NCBI RefSeq assembly: GCF_018860765.1
Contig: NZ_JAHKPV010000001.1
Location: forward strand, 795,594-859,593
Direction of reading: 5' to 3'
DNA from: Marinobacter salexigens
GTDB taxonomy: Bacteria; Pseudomonadota; Gammaproteobacteria; Pseudomonadales; Oleiphilaceae
Length of the DNA stretch: 64,000 bases
In this document: one piece after another, positions 39,454 to 48,865 of the stretch
How the letters are laid out: each line of letters opens with the position of its first letter
Numbering within the stretch: the first letter of the stretch is position 1
Notes under the pieces: generated by a model
The model's database searches: none
Told to the model about the DNA's origin: nothing
The model's input: only the letters and a program-made list of their open reading frames with translations
Position numbers and translations under genes: made by a program

Positions 39454-40974
39454 ATGAGCTCAGCATTGTCGTTTGTCGAGCAGGATTACATCACCCGCCG
39501 TCAGGCTTCTGACAGCACCTCTGCGCCTTCGTGGGGCAGAGGCCTGTCTGAGCGGCTGATTGCCGAGGCTGATGACCAGCAAGCACTGTTACTGTTTCTG
39601 AGTCACTATCCCGGCCGAACCAGATGGACACGGGATCAGATTCGGGCGGTATTGGCTGATCGTATTCTGCGTCTAGATCGGCTACTTAATGCACAGCTCA
39701 ATGCCATACTCCATCATCAGGACCTTAAAGATCTTGAGGCTCATTGGCGCGGGGTCAGCCTTCTGGTTGATCAAGCAGCACAAGATGCGCAGCAGGATCA
39801 GGTCAAGATAAAGGTTCTGGATGCGTCGTGGGATGTTGTTTCCGCAGACTTTGCCAGAGCTATCGAGTTTGATCAGTCTAAGCTATTCGCCAAAGTCTAT
39901 TCTGAGGAATTTGGCAGCCCGGGAGGAGAGCCTTTCGGCCTGCTTCTCGGAACCTACAGCATCAGCCACCGAACTCAGGGTGGCGCGGCAAATTTGGAGA
40001 CGCTTCGGGAACTGTCGCAGGTGGCGGCGGCCGCATTTGCGCCCTTAATCCTCAATGCCGCTCCAAGCTTTTTTGGTGTGGATCATTACGCGGAACTAAC
40101 GGGTGTGCGGGATCTGGAGAGCCACTTTTCCCAAGTGGAGCTCAGTGCCTGGCGCTCCCTGCGGGACACCGAAGACTCCCGTTTTCTCGGGTTAGCCGTG
40201 CCAAGAATGTTAATGCGACCGCCCCACCGGGAGTTAGGTGAGGGAGCCGAAGCGTTTGGTTTTCTGGAACATCGCAAAATAACCGATAGGGACTATCTTT
40301 GGGGCCCTGCCTGCTTTGCTTTTGGAACCGTTGCCATACGTGCGTTTTGCGAATCGGGTTGGTTCTCCCAAATTCGTGGCTTTCGGCCCGGTCGTGTAGC
40401 CCATGGCACGGTTGATAACATGCCTGATATTGCCGAAATCAATCCGTCGGGCGTGCTGTTTCCAACACGTCAGGCCGTGGACTGGCAGATTAGTGACCGT
40501 ATGGAAAAGGCACTATCGGAAGAGGGCTTTCTACCGTTAGTGCCCTTGCCGAACACGCCCATGCTTGTATTCCATTCCGTGCCTTCGATACAGCAGCCAG
40601 AACGGCATGAGACAACTGCGGCAGATGTCAGCGCACGGCTCTCCTCCATGCTGCATTACATACTGTGCGTTTCGAGGTTTGCACACTATTTGAAGGTAAT
40701 GGGGCGAGACCGGATAGGTGGCTATCGAACGCCGGAAGAGTGCGAGGCCCAACTACAACGCTGGATTCACGGTTACACCATGTCCACCGAGAATGCATCA
40801 GATGGCCTACGCACAAAGTTCCCGTTACGTGATGCACGTGTGACGGTAAAAGCACGAGCCGGAGAGCCGGGAAAATATTACTCAATCATACACCTCCAGC
40901 CTCACTTCCAGCTTGATCAGCTGGTGAGTGGTTTAAGGCTGGTTACTGAACTGACACCCGTGGACGGCCACTGA
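39454..40974 (+). CDS. Second TssC-like sheath protein (divergent paralogue)
   Basis: A 506-residue TssC homologue in tandem with tssC. It keeps EAHWRGVSLLV, EFGSPGGEPFGLLLGTYS, WRSLRDTEDSRFLGLAVPRML and the C-terminal FPLRDARVTVKARAGEPG, but differs from TssC at most other positions, so it is an old duplication. GGAG lies just upstream of ATG 39454. An in-frame ATG at 39412 overlapping the tssC stop would add a Gly/Pro-rich 14-residue extension. Tandem tssC genes are known in Agrobacterium (TssC40/TssC41, from memory). The role may be a sheath variant or an assembly factor. Confidence 0.88.
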   Translation: MSSALSFVEQDYITRRQASDSTSAPSWGRGLSERLIAEADDQQALLLFLSHYPGRTRWTRDQIRAVLADRILRLDRLLNAQLNAILHHQDLKDLEAHWRGVSLLVDQAAQDAQQDQVKIKVLDASWDVVSADFARAIEFDQSKLFAKVYSEEFGSPGGEPFGLLLGTYSISHRTQGGAANLETLRELSQVAAAAFAPLILNAAPSFFGVDHYAELTGVRDLESHFSQVELSAWRSLRDTEDSRFLGLAVPRMLMRPPHRELGEGAEAFGFLEHRKITDRDYLWGPACFAFGTVAIRAFCESGWFSQIRGFRPGRVAHGTVDNMPDIAEINPSGVLFPTRQAVDWQISDRMEKALSEEGFLPLVPLPNTPMLVFHSVPSIQQPERHETTAADVSARLSSMLHYILCVSRFAHYLKVMGRDRIGGYRTPEECEAQLQRWIHGYTMSTENASDGLRTKFPLRDARVTVKARAGEPGKYYSIIHLQPHFQLDQLVSGLRLVTELTPVDGH

Positions 40975-41014
40975 GCCGGTCACCCAGTTTTATATTCGAA
41001 CGGAGGAGTAAGAA

Positions 41015-41812
41015 ATGGATGTCATCAAACAGCATTTGGCGAGCGGCAATCTGGCGCAAGCTATCGAGGAAGTTCAGCAACAGGTAAAGGCGCAGCCTGC
41101 CGCGGCAGAGCTAAGGGCTTCCTTGATTGAGCTCCTGTGTGTGGCGGGTGACCTAGAGCGCGCCGACGACATGCTGGGCTCTCTCGCCCGTCACCATCCG
41201 GAGTGGCTGGCCGGTGCAGCAAACCTTCGCCAGCTCATCCGTGCACAACAGGCCCGGTTGGAGTTTCACCAAGGCAAACTGGCGGAGGATGCAGTGGTGT
41301 GCGAGGCCGAAAACCTTCAGACCATCCTAGCCCTGAGGGCCGCTCTGAATGAACAGGACTTCACTGCTGCCGAAGCGGCGGCCATCAGTTTGGAGCAGCA
41401 AAGACCAGCAACTGAGTTCCAGCTTGGTGAGGTAAGCGGGGATATACGCGACTGTGACGATAGCTTGTGTGACTTTTTGGAAGCGTTAAGTGCAGAAGGC
41501 AAGTTCTATCTATGGCGCTGGTCGGATATCGAATCTATCGATTTTCATCCACCAACCTCGCCAGTCGAGCTGGTATGGCGTCGAGCCGATGTTGAGCTGG
41601 CATCCGGTAAACAGGGAGAGGTGTTTGTTCCCCTCGTGTACGCCGCTAGCGACACCGATCATGAGCGCTTGGGGCGTGTGACAGAGTGGCGCGCACATTC
41701 TGACGGGTTAGTAACTGGCATAGGCCTCAAACAGTATCTTGTGGGTGACGATGCTGTAGGGCTTGCGGATGTGAAGCGAGTAGAGCGAGTAGCGGCAGTT
41801 TATGCAGACTGA
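41015..41812 (+). CDS. tagJ: TagJ (ImpE-type), sheath/ClpV accessory protein
   Basis: A 265-residue ImpE/TagJ family protein. The N-terminal helical tetratricopeptide-like half (about residues 1-130) includes LASGNLAQAIEEVQQQVKAQP and ELLCVAGDLERADDML. The C-terminal domain has FYLWRWSDIESIDFHPPTSP and VFVPLVYAAS, typical of ImpE. In other systems TagJ binds the TssB N-terminus and ClpV to tune sheath disassembly. A strong GGAGG site precedes the ATG. It overlaps tssE by 11 bp. Confidence 0.9.
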   Translation: MDVIKQHLASGNLAQAIEEVQQQVKAQPAAAELRASLIELLCVAGDLERADDMLGSLARHHPEWLAGAANLRQLIRAQQARLEFHQGKLAEDAVVCEAENLQTILALRAALNEQDFTAAEAAAISLEQQRPATEFQLGEVSGDIRDCDDSLCDFLEALSAEGKFYLWRWSDIESIDFHPPTSPVELVWRRADVELASGKQGEVFVPLVYAASDTDHERLGRVTEWRAHSDGLVTGIGLKQYLVGDDAVGLADVKRVERVAAVYAD

Positions 41813-42263
41813 ACGCAATGTGCGCCTGCAGATGAACCTCTTGGACCGATTGGCAGCGGATCACAACGCTAAAGCGACGGTTACGACCATTCGCCAGTCT
41901 GTTCGTCGGGATCTCGAGGCGCTCTTAAATACCAGACGGTCCTGGCTGGTACTTCCGCCTGAGCTGCGGGAGCTCAAACAGTCGGTGCTTGGCTACGGCT
42001 TGCCGGACTTCACGGTGATGGATTTGGGAACAGAAGAAGCACGGCAATGGTTGTGTGAGGAAGTGCGCCAGACCATTGTGCGCTTTGAGCCAAGGCTGAC
42101 GCGCATTGAAGTGATTGCTGAAGAGGGTGACACGCCCCTTGATCGCACCATGAGGCTGCGGATTGATGCCATTTTATTGGTTGATCCGGTACCCGAGCCA
42201 GTGGCCTTTCGCTCCGACCTTGAGCCCGTAAATCTCTCCATGACGCTTCAGGAGTGCGCGTGA
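41802..42263 (+). CDS. tssE: TssE, gp25-like T6SS baseplate protein
   Basis: A 153-residue baseplate wedge protein homologous to phage T4 gp25. Residues about 35-65 read DLEALLNTRRSWLVLPPELRE, followed by SVLGYGLPDF, matching the gp25 consensus; the C-terminal half gives the usual beta strands. It initiates sheath assembly with TssB/TssC. The ATG overlaps the end of tagJ, and the stop overlaps the tssF ATG. Confidence 0.94.
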   Translation: MQTERNVRLQMNLLDRLAADHNAKATVTTIRQSVRRDLEALLNTRRSWLVLPPELRELKQSVLGYGLPDFTVMDLGTEEARQWLCEEVRQTIVRFEPRLTRIEVIAEEGDTPLDRTMRLRIDAILLVDPVPEPVAFRSDLEPVNLSMTLQECA

Positions 42264-44077
42264 TGAGTGATGAACTCCTTCAGTACTACAACCGTGAACT
42301 TGCCTACCTAAGACGACAGGGGGCGGAGTTTGCCAAAGCTTACCCCAAGGTAGCGGGAAATTTGCGCGTCAGTGATGAGTCCGTAGAGGATCCGCACGTC
42401 TCGCGGTTGCTTGAGGGTGTCGCATTTATGACCGCCCAGATTCGTCGGCGTCTGGATAACCACTTTCCGGAACTGACAGATATCTTGATGGGCAACCTGT
42501 TTCCGGATTATCTGGCCCCGATTCCTTCCATGACGGTCATCCAGCTAAAAGCCGGTGCATCACAGACCCATTGTGCGGCATTGGACAAGCAGCAGCGTTA
42601 CGAAACAACTGTGGAAGGTTTGCCGCCCTGTGAGTTTCGGTCACCGGCAAGCCACCACTTAGCGCCCGTCGACGTTGTGACCGCAGCGTTTGAGAATGCA
42701 CCCTTTGATGCGCCAAGGCCTGCGGGTTCGGAGGGCGCACGCAGCGTGATCAAGCTTAGGCTTAAATCGCCTTTGCCATTCAATGAGATCAACCTGCCAT
42801 CGTTGAGATTCTACCTGCATGGCCAGACTCACCTGAGCAACGAACTCTATGATCTTATCCACCGCTCAGGCATTGGCTTTGCGATTACCCCAACTACAGA
42901 CACCCGGCAACTGCGGTTCTTCAGTGCCCAGCACATCAAGCCGGCAGGATTCGAGGCTGATGATGCCTTGGTTCCCTACAGTAAGCGCAGCTTCGACGGC
43001 TTTCGTTTGTTGACCGAGTTTTTTCTATTCCAAGAGAAATTTTTGTTTGCCGAATTTTCGGGGCTTGAAGGGTTTTGGCCCGAACATGAAGAGGTCGACC
43101 TGTTTGTTTATCTAGGCGAGGCTTCTGGCGAACAAGAAAAGAGTTTTGTGCCTGAGCATATGCGTCTTTGGTGCGTGCCTGCCGTAAATCTGTTCGACGA
43201 GGCTCTGGAACCGGTTAGCAATGATGACTCTAATCATGAACACCGGCTAGTTTCCCGATTTCGCGGCGCAGACACCTATGAGGTTGTCAGTGTGGAGTCT
43301 GCCAGTTTGGTAGAGAACGAAAACGTTCGTGAGATGGCGCCTTTCTATGGTATCGGTCACCCTCGCTGGCAATCGGGCCTGGACGTATTTTGGCATCTGG
43401 AAAGACGGGAAGCAGGCTGGGCTGGCGGGCAATATGAGCCTGGGTTTGAAACCTGTCTAACGCTGGTTGATCGCCGTTTCAACCGTCGCGTACTTGAGGA
43501 TTTGCCTCAAGGCGAGATCTTGATGGTGAATGCTTGGTGCTGCAACCGGAACATTCCCGAGCGGCTGCCCTTCGGCGGTGGAGAACCCCGTTTTCGGGCG
43601 ATAGGTGAGCCTCTTGTGGAGGAAGCCGTAGCGCTGGTGCCGCCAACACCCACAACCCGGGCAGACCTGTCAGACGGAGCGCGTTGGGAGTTTGTTCAGC
43701 AGTTGAATCTTGAACACTTCACTGGCAGCGAAGCTCTTAGTCGTCTCAAGGCGGTGCTGCGGCTACATGATTTCAGGCATACGCCGGAAACCGAAGCGTT
43801 GATTGAGGGCATTGAGCAGGTAAAAACTCGTCGAGTTGCCGCCCGAATTGGCAAAGGCGTCCACAGCGGTATATGTCAGGGCACCGAGATTTGTATCACC
43901 TTTTCCCGGTCAAACTATGCGGGCACCAGTATTTATCTGTTCTCAGCCATTCTTGACCGCTTTTTTGCCCAGTTTGCTCAGATCAATACCTTTACTCGGG
44001 TGCGGATTCGGTTGGAGGGGCATCATCGTGATTATTATCTTTGGCCTGCCCGAGCCGGCGAGCGGGAGTTGTTGTAA
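42263..44077 (+). CDS. tssF: TssF, T6SS baseplate wedge protein
   Basis: A 604-residue baseplate component that forms TssF2G heterotrimers. Signature sequences are LLQYYNRELAYLRRQGAEFAKAYPKVAGNL at the N-terminus (first 40 residues), FPDYLAPIPSM, and the C-terminal domain with FAQINTFTRVRI. Start 42263 is chosen because it overlaps the tssE stop and CAGGAG lies eight bases upstream; an in-frame GTG at 42254 is less likely. Confidence 0.95.
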   Translation: MSDELLQYYNRELAYLRRQGAEFAKAYPKVAGNLRVSDESVEDPHVSRLLEGVAFMTAQIRRRLDNHFPELTDILMGNLFPDYLAPIPSMTVIQLKAGASQTHCAALDKQQRYETTVEGLPPCEFRSPASHHLAPVDVVTAAFENAPFDAPRPAGSEGARSVIKLRLKSPLPFNEINLPSLRFYLHGQTHLSNELYDLIHRSGIGFAITPTTDTRQLRFFSAQHIKPAGFEADDALVPYSKRSFDGFRLLTEFFLFQEKFLFAEFSGLEGFWPEHEEVDLFVYLGEASGEQEKSFVPEHMRLWCVPAVNLFDEALEPVSNDDSNHEHRLVSRFRGADTYEVVSVESASLVENENVREMAPFYGIGHPRWQSGLDVFWHLERREAGWAGGQYEPGFETCLTLVDRRFNRRVLEDLPQGEILMVNAWCCNRNIPERLPFGGGEPRFRAIGEPLVEEAVALVPPTPTTRADLSDGARWEFVQQLNLEHFTGSEALSRLKAVLRLHDFRHTPETEALIEGIEQVKTRRVAARIGKGVHSGICQGTEICITFSRSNYAGTSIYLFSAILDRFFAQFAQINTFTRVRIRLEGHHRDYYLWPARAGERELL

Positions 44078-45042
44078 TGGCAACCTCCACCACCTTGTTC
44101 AAAGCGGTCTGGAAAGCAGAGCGCCAGTTAATCAATAACCACGCCGGCTACCACCGAGTTGGCCATGATGGCTGGCCAAATAAAGAGGTGGTGCGCTTTC
44201 GCTCCAGCCAAAACCTCGGGTTTGCTGGTCAAGACCTTGTCCGCCTCAAAACCCAGCGGGAAGACGATGGCGCAGTACTGCATGAAATGATGACAGATCT
44301 CATGGGGTTGACGGGAGCGCGAGGCGCACTGCCAGCCTGTTTTACCGAGCGAGTGCTTGAGCAGGTAAGGGATAGATCACCTGCTACCCGGGACTTCCTC
44401 GACCTGTTCAATCATCGTCTTATTTCGCTGTTCTATCGGAGCTGGGAGAAAACGCAGCCAGCCGTGCATCAGGAACGGTCAGAGGCGGATATTTTCACGC
44501 GAATCCTAAAGTCTCTGACCGGCTGTGAGCAGAGTTGGCAACTTTATTACGGCGCTGCTTTCGCCCGCCGCTCGCGCTCCGCCAGTACATTGCGGTCCGT
44601 TCTGGAAGATATCGTGGGCATGAGTGTGGAGGTTCGAACGTTAAGGGGGGAGTGGGCGCCCTTGGCTCTGGAAGATCAATCAAGTCTGCCGAGCAGAAAA
44701 CAGCCTGAGGGCCAATATGCTCGGCTTGGCGGCGTTATGTTGGGGAGCCGAGTATGGATGGCAGACAAGGGGTTGGATGTTGTTTTTCGCCCGAAATCCC
44801 GGGAGCAGCTTGTCTCTGTTTTGCCCGGCGGCACCTACAGCAAGACCGTTTCACACGTAGCGCAACAGCTGGTTAGCGGCCAAATGCGTGTTCATTATCG
44901 TTTGTCAGCCCGCGCTGCGCACCTGACCCACACTGTGTTGGGGCGTCATGGTCGGCTTGGGGCTGACAGTTTTATTGGAGCTCGGCCAGAGTCCGTAAAA
45001 ATGGTCGAGGTCAGTTTCAAACCAAGCCAAGGAAAGGACTGA
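44077..45042 (+). CDS. tssG: TssG, T6SS baseplate wedge protein
   Basis: A 321-residue partner of TssF in the baseplate wedge. Features are VVRFRSSQNLGFAGQDLVRL and LMGLTGARGALPACFTERVLEQ near the N-terminus, FLDLFNHRLISLFYR, and a C-terminal HVAQQLVSGQMRVHYRL region. ATG 44077 overlaps the TAA of tssF and is preferred over the frame start at 44041, which would lie inside tssF. It is followed 4 bp later by clpV. Confidence 0.94.
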   Translation: MATSTTLFKAVWKAERQLINNHAGYHRVGHDGWPNKEVVRFRSSQNLGFAGQDLVRLKTQREDDGAVLHEMMTDLMGLTGARGALPACFTERVLEQVRDRSPATRDFLDLFNHRLISLFYRSWEKTQPAVHQERSEADIFTRILKSLTGCEQSWQLYYGAAFARRSRSASTLRSVLEDIVGMSVEVRTLRGEWAPLALEDQSSLPSRKQPEGQYARLGGVMLGSRVWMADKGLDVVFRPKSREQLVSVLPGGTYSKTVSHVAQQLVSGQMRVHYRLSARAAHLTHTVLGRHGRLGADSFIGARPESVKMVEVSFKPSQGKD

Positions 45043-45046
45043 ATTC

Positions 45047-47632
45047 ATGTCTGCAATGACACTCAAATCCCTCGTCGAGAAACTCAATGACTCGGGCAAA
45101 GAATCGTTGGAAACAGCTGTAGGCCTTTGCTTCCAGCGGACACACCATACGGTTGAGCCAGAGCACCTTCTAAAAAGCATGATTCGTAATGACGACTCTG
45201 ATCTGAAAGGGGTGCTGCGGTATTTCAACTTGGATATCACCCGTCTAGACGCGCAGCTGGATAGCGGGTTGGAAACGTTCAGAACAGGCAGCGGTGCAAC
45301 ACCGAGTCTTGCACCTAGATTGGTGGATCTATTTCGCCAATGCTGGCTGGATACGTCAATCGAGTTTAACGAGTCAACTATGCGAGGTGCCACCATGCTT
45401 TACAGCATGTTGAGCGACCCCGCTATGGCGGCATTGGTAACAAGGCATGCGGGCGAGCTTAATGGTATCGACCCGGCGCGTTTACTTGCCGAATGGCCGG
45501 ATATTCATGCGACGCTTGCGCAGGAGGCGACCACATCCTCGAAGCCAGCAACCGCACGGGCAGGTAAAGAGCAGCATCTCTCCAAATACACCATCGATCT
45601 TACAGCTCAAGCGAACGCAGGGGAGCTAGACCCGGTTATTGGTCGGGACGATGAAATCCGTCAAGTGATTGATATTCTAACCCGCAGACGCCAGAACAAT
45701 CCGATTCTTACGGGTGAGGCAGGGGTTGGGAAAACCGCAGTTGTTGAGGGGCTAGCCAGACGCATTGCTGAGGGAAATGTGCCGGACGTGCTAAAGCCTG
45801 CGCGCCTTTTAACTCTTGATCTTGCGTTGCTGCAGGCAGGCGCGGGTGTAAAAGGGGAATTCGAAAATCGCCTGAAAGGTGTTATCGAAGAAGTTAAAAG
45901 CTCTGAGCGGCCAATCATCTTGTTCATTGATGAAGCGCATAACATGGTAGGCGCTGGCGGCCAAGCTGGGCAGAACGATGCGGCGAATTTGCTCAAGCCT
46001 GCGTTGGCCCGTGGTGAATTGCGCACCATTGCCGCCACAACTTGGGCGGAGTATCGAAAGTTCTTCGAAAAAGATGCGGCTCTCACGCGTCGTTTCCAAG
46101 TAGTGAAGGTGGATGAGCCGGATGAGACAACGGCTATTCAGATACTTCGAGGCTTGGTTCCTACGTTGGAGGCACACCACGGAGTTGCGATTGCAGATGA
46201 CGCGCTGAAAACAGCCGTGGTGCTTTCAACTCGCTTTTTGGCCAGCCGTCAACTGCCGGATAAGGCTGTAGCCTTGCTCGACACGGCCTGTGCTCGTGTG
46301 GCCATGAGTCAGGCAAGCGTGCCTGCTTCTGTAGAGCGGGCAAGGGCTGAGGTAACAGGGATGCAGCAAGAGTTGGCCCTGCTGTCTCGCGAATCCCGCT
46401 TAGGCGTTAATCATGGCGACCGGCAAGATGCCCTAGAAACCCAGCTTCATATAGCGGGTGAATCTTTAGCTCAACTAGAAGCTGAATGGGCGGATGAAAA
46501 GGCGCTGGTTCAGGAGGCTGCTGCAATCAGCAAGACTCTTCTGGAAGATGAAACCGATGAAGGCAAACAGCGGTTAAACGAAATTCGCGCCAGTCTTGGT
46601 GAGCGCGAGCAGGTTATGGTGCACTGGCAAGTGGATACGCAACTGGTCTCCGAGGTGCTGTCTGACTGGACAGGCATTCCCTTTGGCCGCATGCAGTCAG
46701 ATGAAGTGGCGGGCATATTGAACTTGGCTACAACGCTCAAAACGAGAGTGACGGGTCAGGATCATGCGTTGGATGACATAGCTCGCACTATTCAGGTCGC
46801 TCGGGCTGAACTCGCTGATGAGAAGAAGCCCTTGGGTGTGTTTCTACTGGTTGGCCCCAGTGGTGTGGGTAAAACGGAGACCGCCATGGCTCTGGCTGAG
46901 CAGGTCTATGGTAGTGAATCCAACATGACCGTCATCAATATGTCGGAGTTTAAAGAAGAGCACAAAGTGTCCCAGTTGGTGGGTTCCCCTCCAGGCTACG
47001 TGGGTTACGGCGAAGGTGGCGTATTGACCGAGGCCGTCCGCCGCAAACCCTACAGCGTGATATTGCTCGATGAGATGGAAAAAGCACACCCTGGTGTTCA
47101 GGACATTTTTTATCAGGTGTTTGATAAGGGTTCGCTGCGGGATGGCGAAGGACGTGATGTTGATTTCCGGAACACTGTGTTGTTGATGACCTCAAACGCA
47201 GCCTCGGAACACATCTCCGACCTGTATGTAGATGAGCTTACCGCGCCAGAACCGGAGGCGCTGAAAGATGTGATCTGGAACGACCTGCTTGCCATCTTCA
47301 AACCTGCCTTTTTGGGGCGCACGGTGGTCTTGCCTTATCGGCCCCTTGGAGAGGAGCAGTTACGCACGATCACTCGGATGCAGTTAGAAAGAGTGTGCAA
47401 ACGGGTTCAGAGGCAGCACGGCATTGCGCTTGAGTATAGCGACGACGTTGTTGAACGTATTGCAGATAGCGGTCATCAGGCCAGTACTGGCGCACGGAAT
47501 ATACAGCAAGTTATACAACGCGAGGTGCTAACAAGGCTGTCAGATGTCTTGCTCAATGCGATAGCAAATGACAAACCTCTGAAAGAGCTTCGAATCACAC
47601 TCGACGATAATCAGTTCAATATTGGCAGTTAA
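45047..47632 (+). CDS. tssH: TssH/ClpV, AAA+ ATPase that recycles the contracted sheath
   Basis: An 861-residue Clp/Hsp100-type ATPase. The N-terminal Clp domain (about residues 1-150) recognises TssC. The first AAA+ module has Walker A GEAGVGKTAVVE and Walker B ILFIDEAHNMVGAGG; a middle coiled-coil domain follows; the second module has GPSGVGKTETAMALAE and VILLDEMEKAHPG. It unfolds contracted sheath so subunits can be reused. Strong RBS AAGGA precedes the ATG. It is the last core gene before the secreted components. Confidence 0.96.
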   Translation: MSAMTLKSLVEKLNDSGKESLETAVGLCFQRTHHTVEPEHLLKSMIRNDDSDLKGVLRYFNLDITRLDAQLDSGLETFRTGSGATPSLAPRLVDLFRQCWLDTSIEFNESTMRGATMLYSMLSDPAMAALVTRHAGELNGIDPARLLAEWPDIHATLAQEATTSSKPATARAGKEQHLSKYTIDLTAQANAGELDPVIGRDDEIRQVIDILTRRRQNNPILTGEAGVGKTAVVEGLARRIAEGNVPDVLKPARLLTLDLALLQAGAGVKGEFENRLKGVIEEVKSSERPIILFIDEAHNMVGAGGQAGQNDAANLLKPALARGELRTIAATTWAEYRKFFEKDAALTRRFQVVKVDEPDETTAIQILRGLVPTLEAHHGVAIADDALKTAVVLSTRFLASRQLPDKAVALLDTACARVAMSQASVPASVERARAEVTGMQQELALLSRESRLGVNHGDRQDALETQLHIAGESLAQLEAEWADEKALVQEAAAISKTLLEDETDEGKQRLNEIRASLGEREQVMVHWQVDTQLVSEVLSDWTGIPFGRMQSDEVAGILNLATTLKTRVTGQDHALDDIARTIQVARAELADEKKPLGVFLLVGPSGVGKTETAMALAEQVYGSESNMTVINMSEFKEEHKVSQLVGSPPGYVGYGEGGVLTEAVRRKPYSVILLDEMEKAHPGVQDIFYQVFDKGSLRDGEGRDVDFRNTVLLMTSNAASEHISDLYVDELTAPEPEALKDVIWNDLLAIFKPAFLGRTVVLPYRPLGEEQLRTITRMQLERVCKRVQRQHGIALEYSDDVVERIADSGHQASTGARNIQQVIQREVLTRLSDVLLNAIANDKPLKELRITLDDNQFNIGS

Positions 47633-47653
47633 CGGGTGGGTAGGAGAAGCAAT

Positions 47654-48145
47654 ATGAAAATAACGGTGTGGTTGCAAAAAGAATTTCGACTTTTGTTAGT
47701 TACACCGTTTAAAATTCTGCTACTCCTGTTACTATTTCTAAATGGGTGTGCGTCCCATGGGAAACCAGTCACTCTATATGATACGTATACCGAATATACA
47801 TATAGAGTGAAAGCTCGAGACTACGCTTATATATTGGATAATTTGATCACTCAATCCATGGGCGATCGAGGTATTAAAAAATCATCAGATTTTCCTGATT
47901 ATTTTCCGATATTGTCAGATTTGCCGAGTATATTGGTTAAGAAAAAGGAACATTTTGAATTGCGGGATGGCAACTTCGGTTGCTTAACGCTAAATGGTTT
48001 CGATCGATTTGATCGACCAGCTGTTATAAAGATGGAGTTTGGAAGGGAGCAGGGAAGCTGGAAGCTGGCTTATGTTTCAGTTGATTACCTCAGTTTGCCG
48101 TCAGAATTTACGGGTGCAGCTGTGTGCCCAAAACGACGTGCATAG
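47654..48145 (+). CDS. Lipoprotein of unknown function between clpV and hcp
   Basis: A 163-residue lipoprotein. The hydrophobic N-terminus ends in a lipobox FLNGC (Cys about residue 31 of this start), and the mature part is rich in Tyr, Phe and Asp with FGCLTLNGFDRFDRP. Composition is clearly lower in GC than the neighbours, suggesting late arrival. The ATG at 47654 has AGGAG just upstream. No family was recognised. Possibilities are an envelope assembly or immunity factor for the T6SS; the gene order alone cannot decide. Confidence 0.75.
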   Translation: MKITVWLQKEFRLLLVTPFKILLLLLLFLNGCASHGKPVTLYDTYTEYTYRVKARDYAYILDNLITQSMGDRGIKKSSDFPDYFPILSDLPSILVKKKEHFELRDGNFGCLTLNGFDRFDRPAVIKMEFGREQGSWKLAYVSVDYLSLPSEFTGAAVCPKRRA

Positions 48146-48242
48146 TAACAGGGCTTGTAACAATGCCGCTGTTCCTCTCTCTTTGTATTGCTATCTAAAA
48201 GCTGGACACAAACCCAAGAATCCGAGGTTCTGGCTAAGTGTC

Positions 48243-48296
48243 AGGACTAGGGTAACCATGTCCTCGTTACAGGACGTAACTTAAAAAGCAAGGAGA
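48243..48296 (+). promoter_or_regulatory. hcp leader with alternative short hairpins and a strong RBS
   Basis: Two copies of AGGAC followed by GTAAC (AGGAC 48243-48247, GTAAC 48252-48256; AGGAC 48271-48275, GTAAC 48276-48280) flank GTCCT (48260-48264) and GTTAC (48266-48270). The middle elements can pair with either flanking copy, giving mutually exclusive stems. AAGGAG at 48290-48295 is the hcp ribosome-binding site. Hcp is usually made in large excess, so a separate promoter or translational control here would make sense. This is inference from sequence only. Confidence 0.35.
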
Positions 48297-48301
48297 TACA
48301 C

Positions 48302-48781
48302 ATGCAAGCGAATACCTACCTGGACTACGAAGGTATTAAGGGTGAAACCACCGCAGAACAGTTCAAGGATATGATCACTGTTCTGACCATGGACTTTAAC
48401 GTTCATCGGGAGATTTCTTCTTACACCGGTACCGCTATGGACCGTGAAGCCTCTGCTACCCGCCTTGGTGATATTACAATCACTAAACTGCAGGACAATG
48501 CTTCTACTGACCTGTTCAAAGAAGCTACTGTTGGTAAGGGTAAAAAAGCAACTTTCCACGTGACCAAACAGGGTGACGCAGTTGAAGAAATCATGAAAAT
48601 CGAACTAACCGATGCCATGATCTCCAACTACGCCGTTTCTGTTTCCGGTGACCGTCCGATTGAGTCTATTACCATTTCTTACACTGAGATGATGATGACT
48701 GTTACTCCGACTGATGACAAAAACAGCATCACTGGGCCGAAAGTATACGGCTACAGCGGTGTTAAAGGTCAGCAGTTCTAA
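48302..48781 (+). CDS. hcp: Hcp, T6SS tube protein
   Basis: A 159-residue Hcp protein that stacks as hexameric rings inside the sheath and can carry small effectors. Typical features are YLDYEGIKGETTAEQFKDMI, FNVHREISSYTGTAMDREAS, an acidic central part and YTEMMMTVTPTD at the C-terminus. RBS AAGGAG is excellent. A strong terminator follows, so hcp is probably expressed as its own high-level transcript as well as from the operon. Confidence 0.96.
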   Translation: MQANTYLDYEGIKGETTAEQFKDMITVLTMDFNVHREISSYTGTAMDREASATRLGDITITKLQDNASTDLFKEATVGKGKKATFHVTKQGDAVEEIMKIELTDAMISNYAVSVSGDRPIESITISYTEMMMTVTPTDDKNSITGPKVYGYSGVKGQQF

Positions 48782-48800
48782 TAGCAGGCTCCGAACTAGT

Positions 48801-48836
48801 AGGGGAAGCCCTTTGGGTTTCCTCTGCTCTTTTTGT
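48801..48836 (+). terminator. Rho-independent terminator after hcp
   Basis: Hairpin arms AGGGGAAGCCC (48801-48811) and GGGTTTCCTCT (48815-48825), loop TTT, followed by GCTCTTTTTG. It probably limits readthrough from hcp into vgrG, giving more Hcp than VgrG. Confidence 0.8.
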
Positions 48837-48865
48837 TCACCGAAACCAGGAAGGCGCGGCGATTC

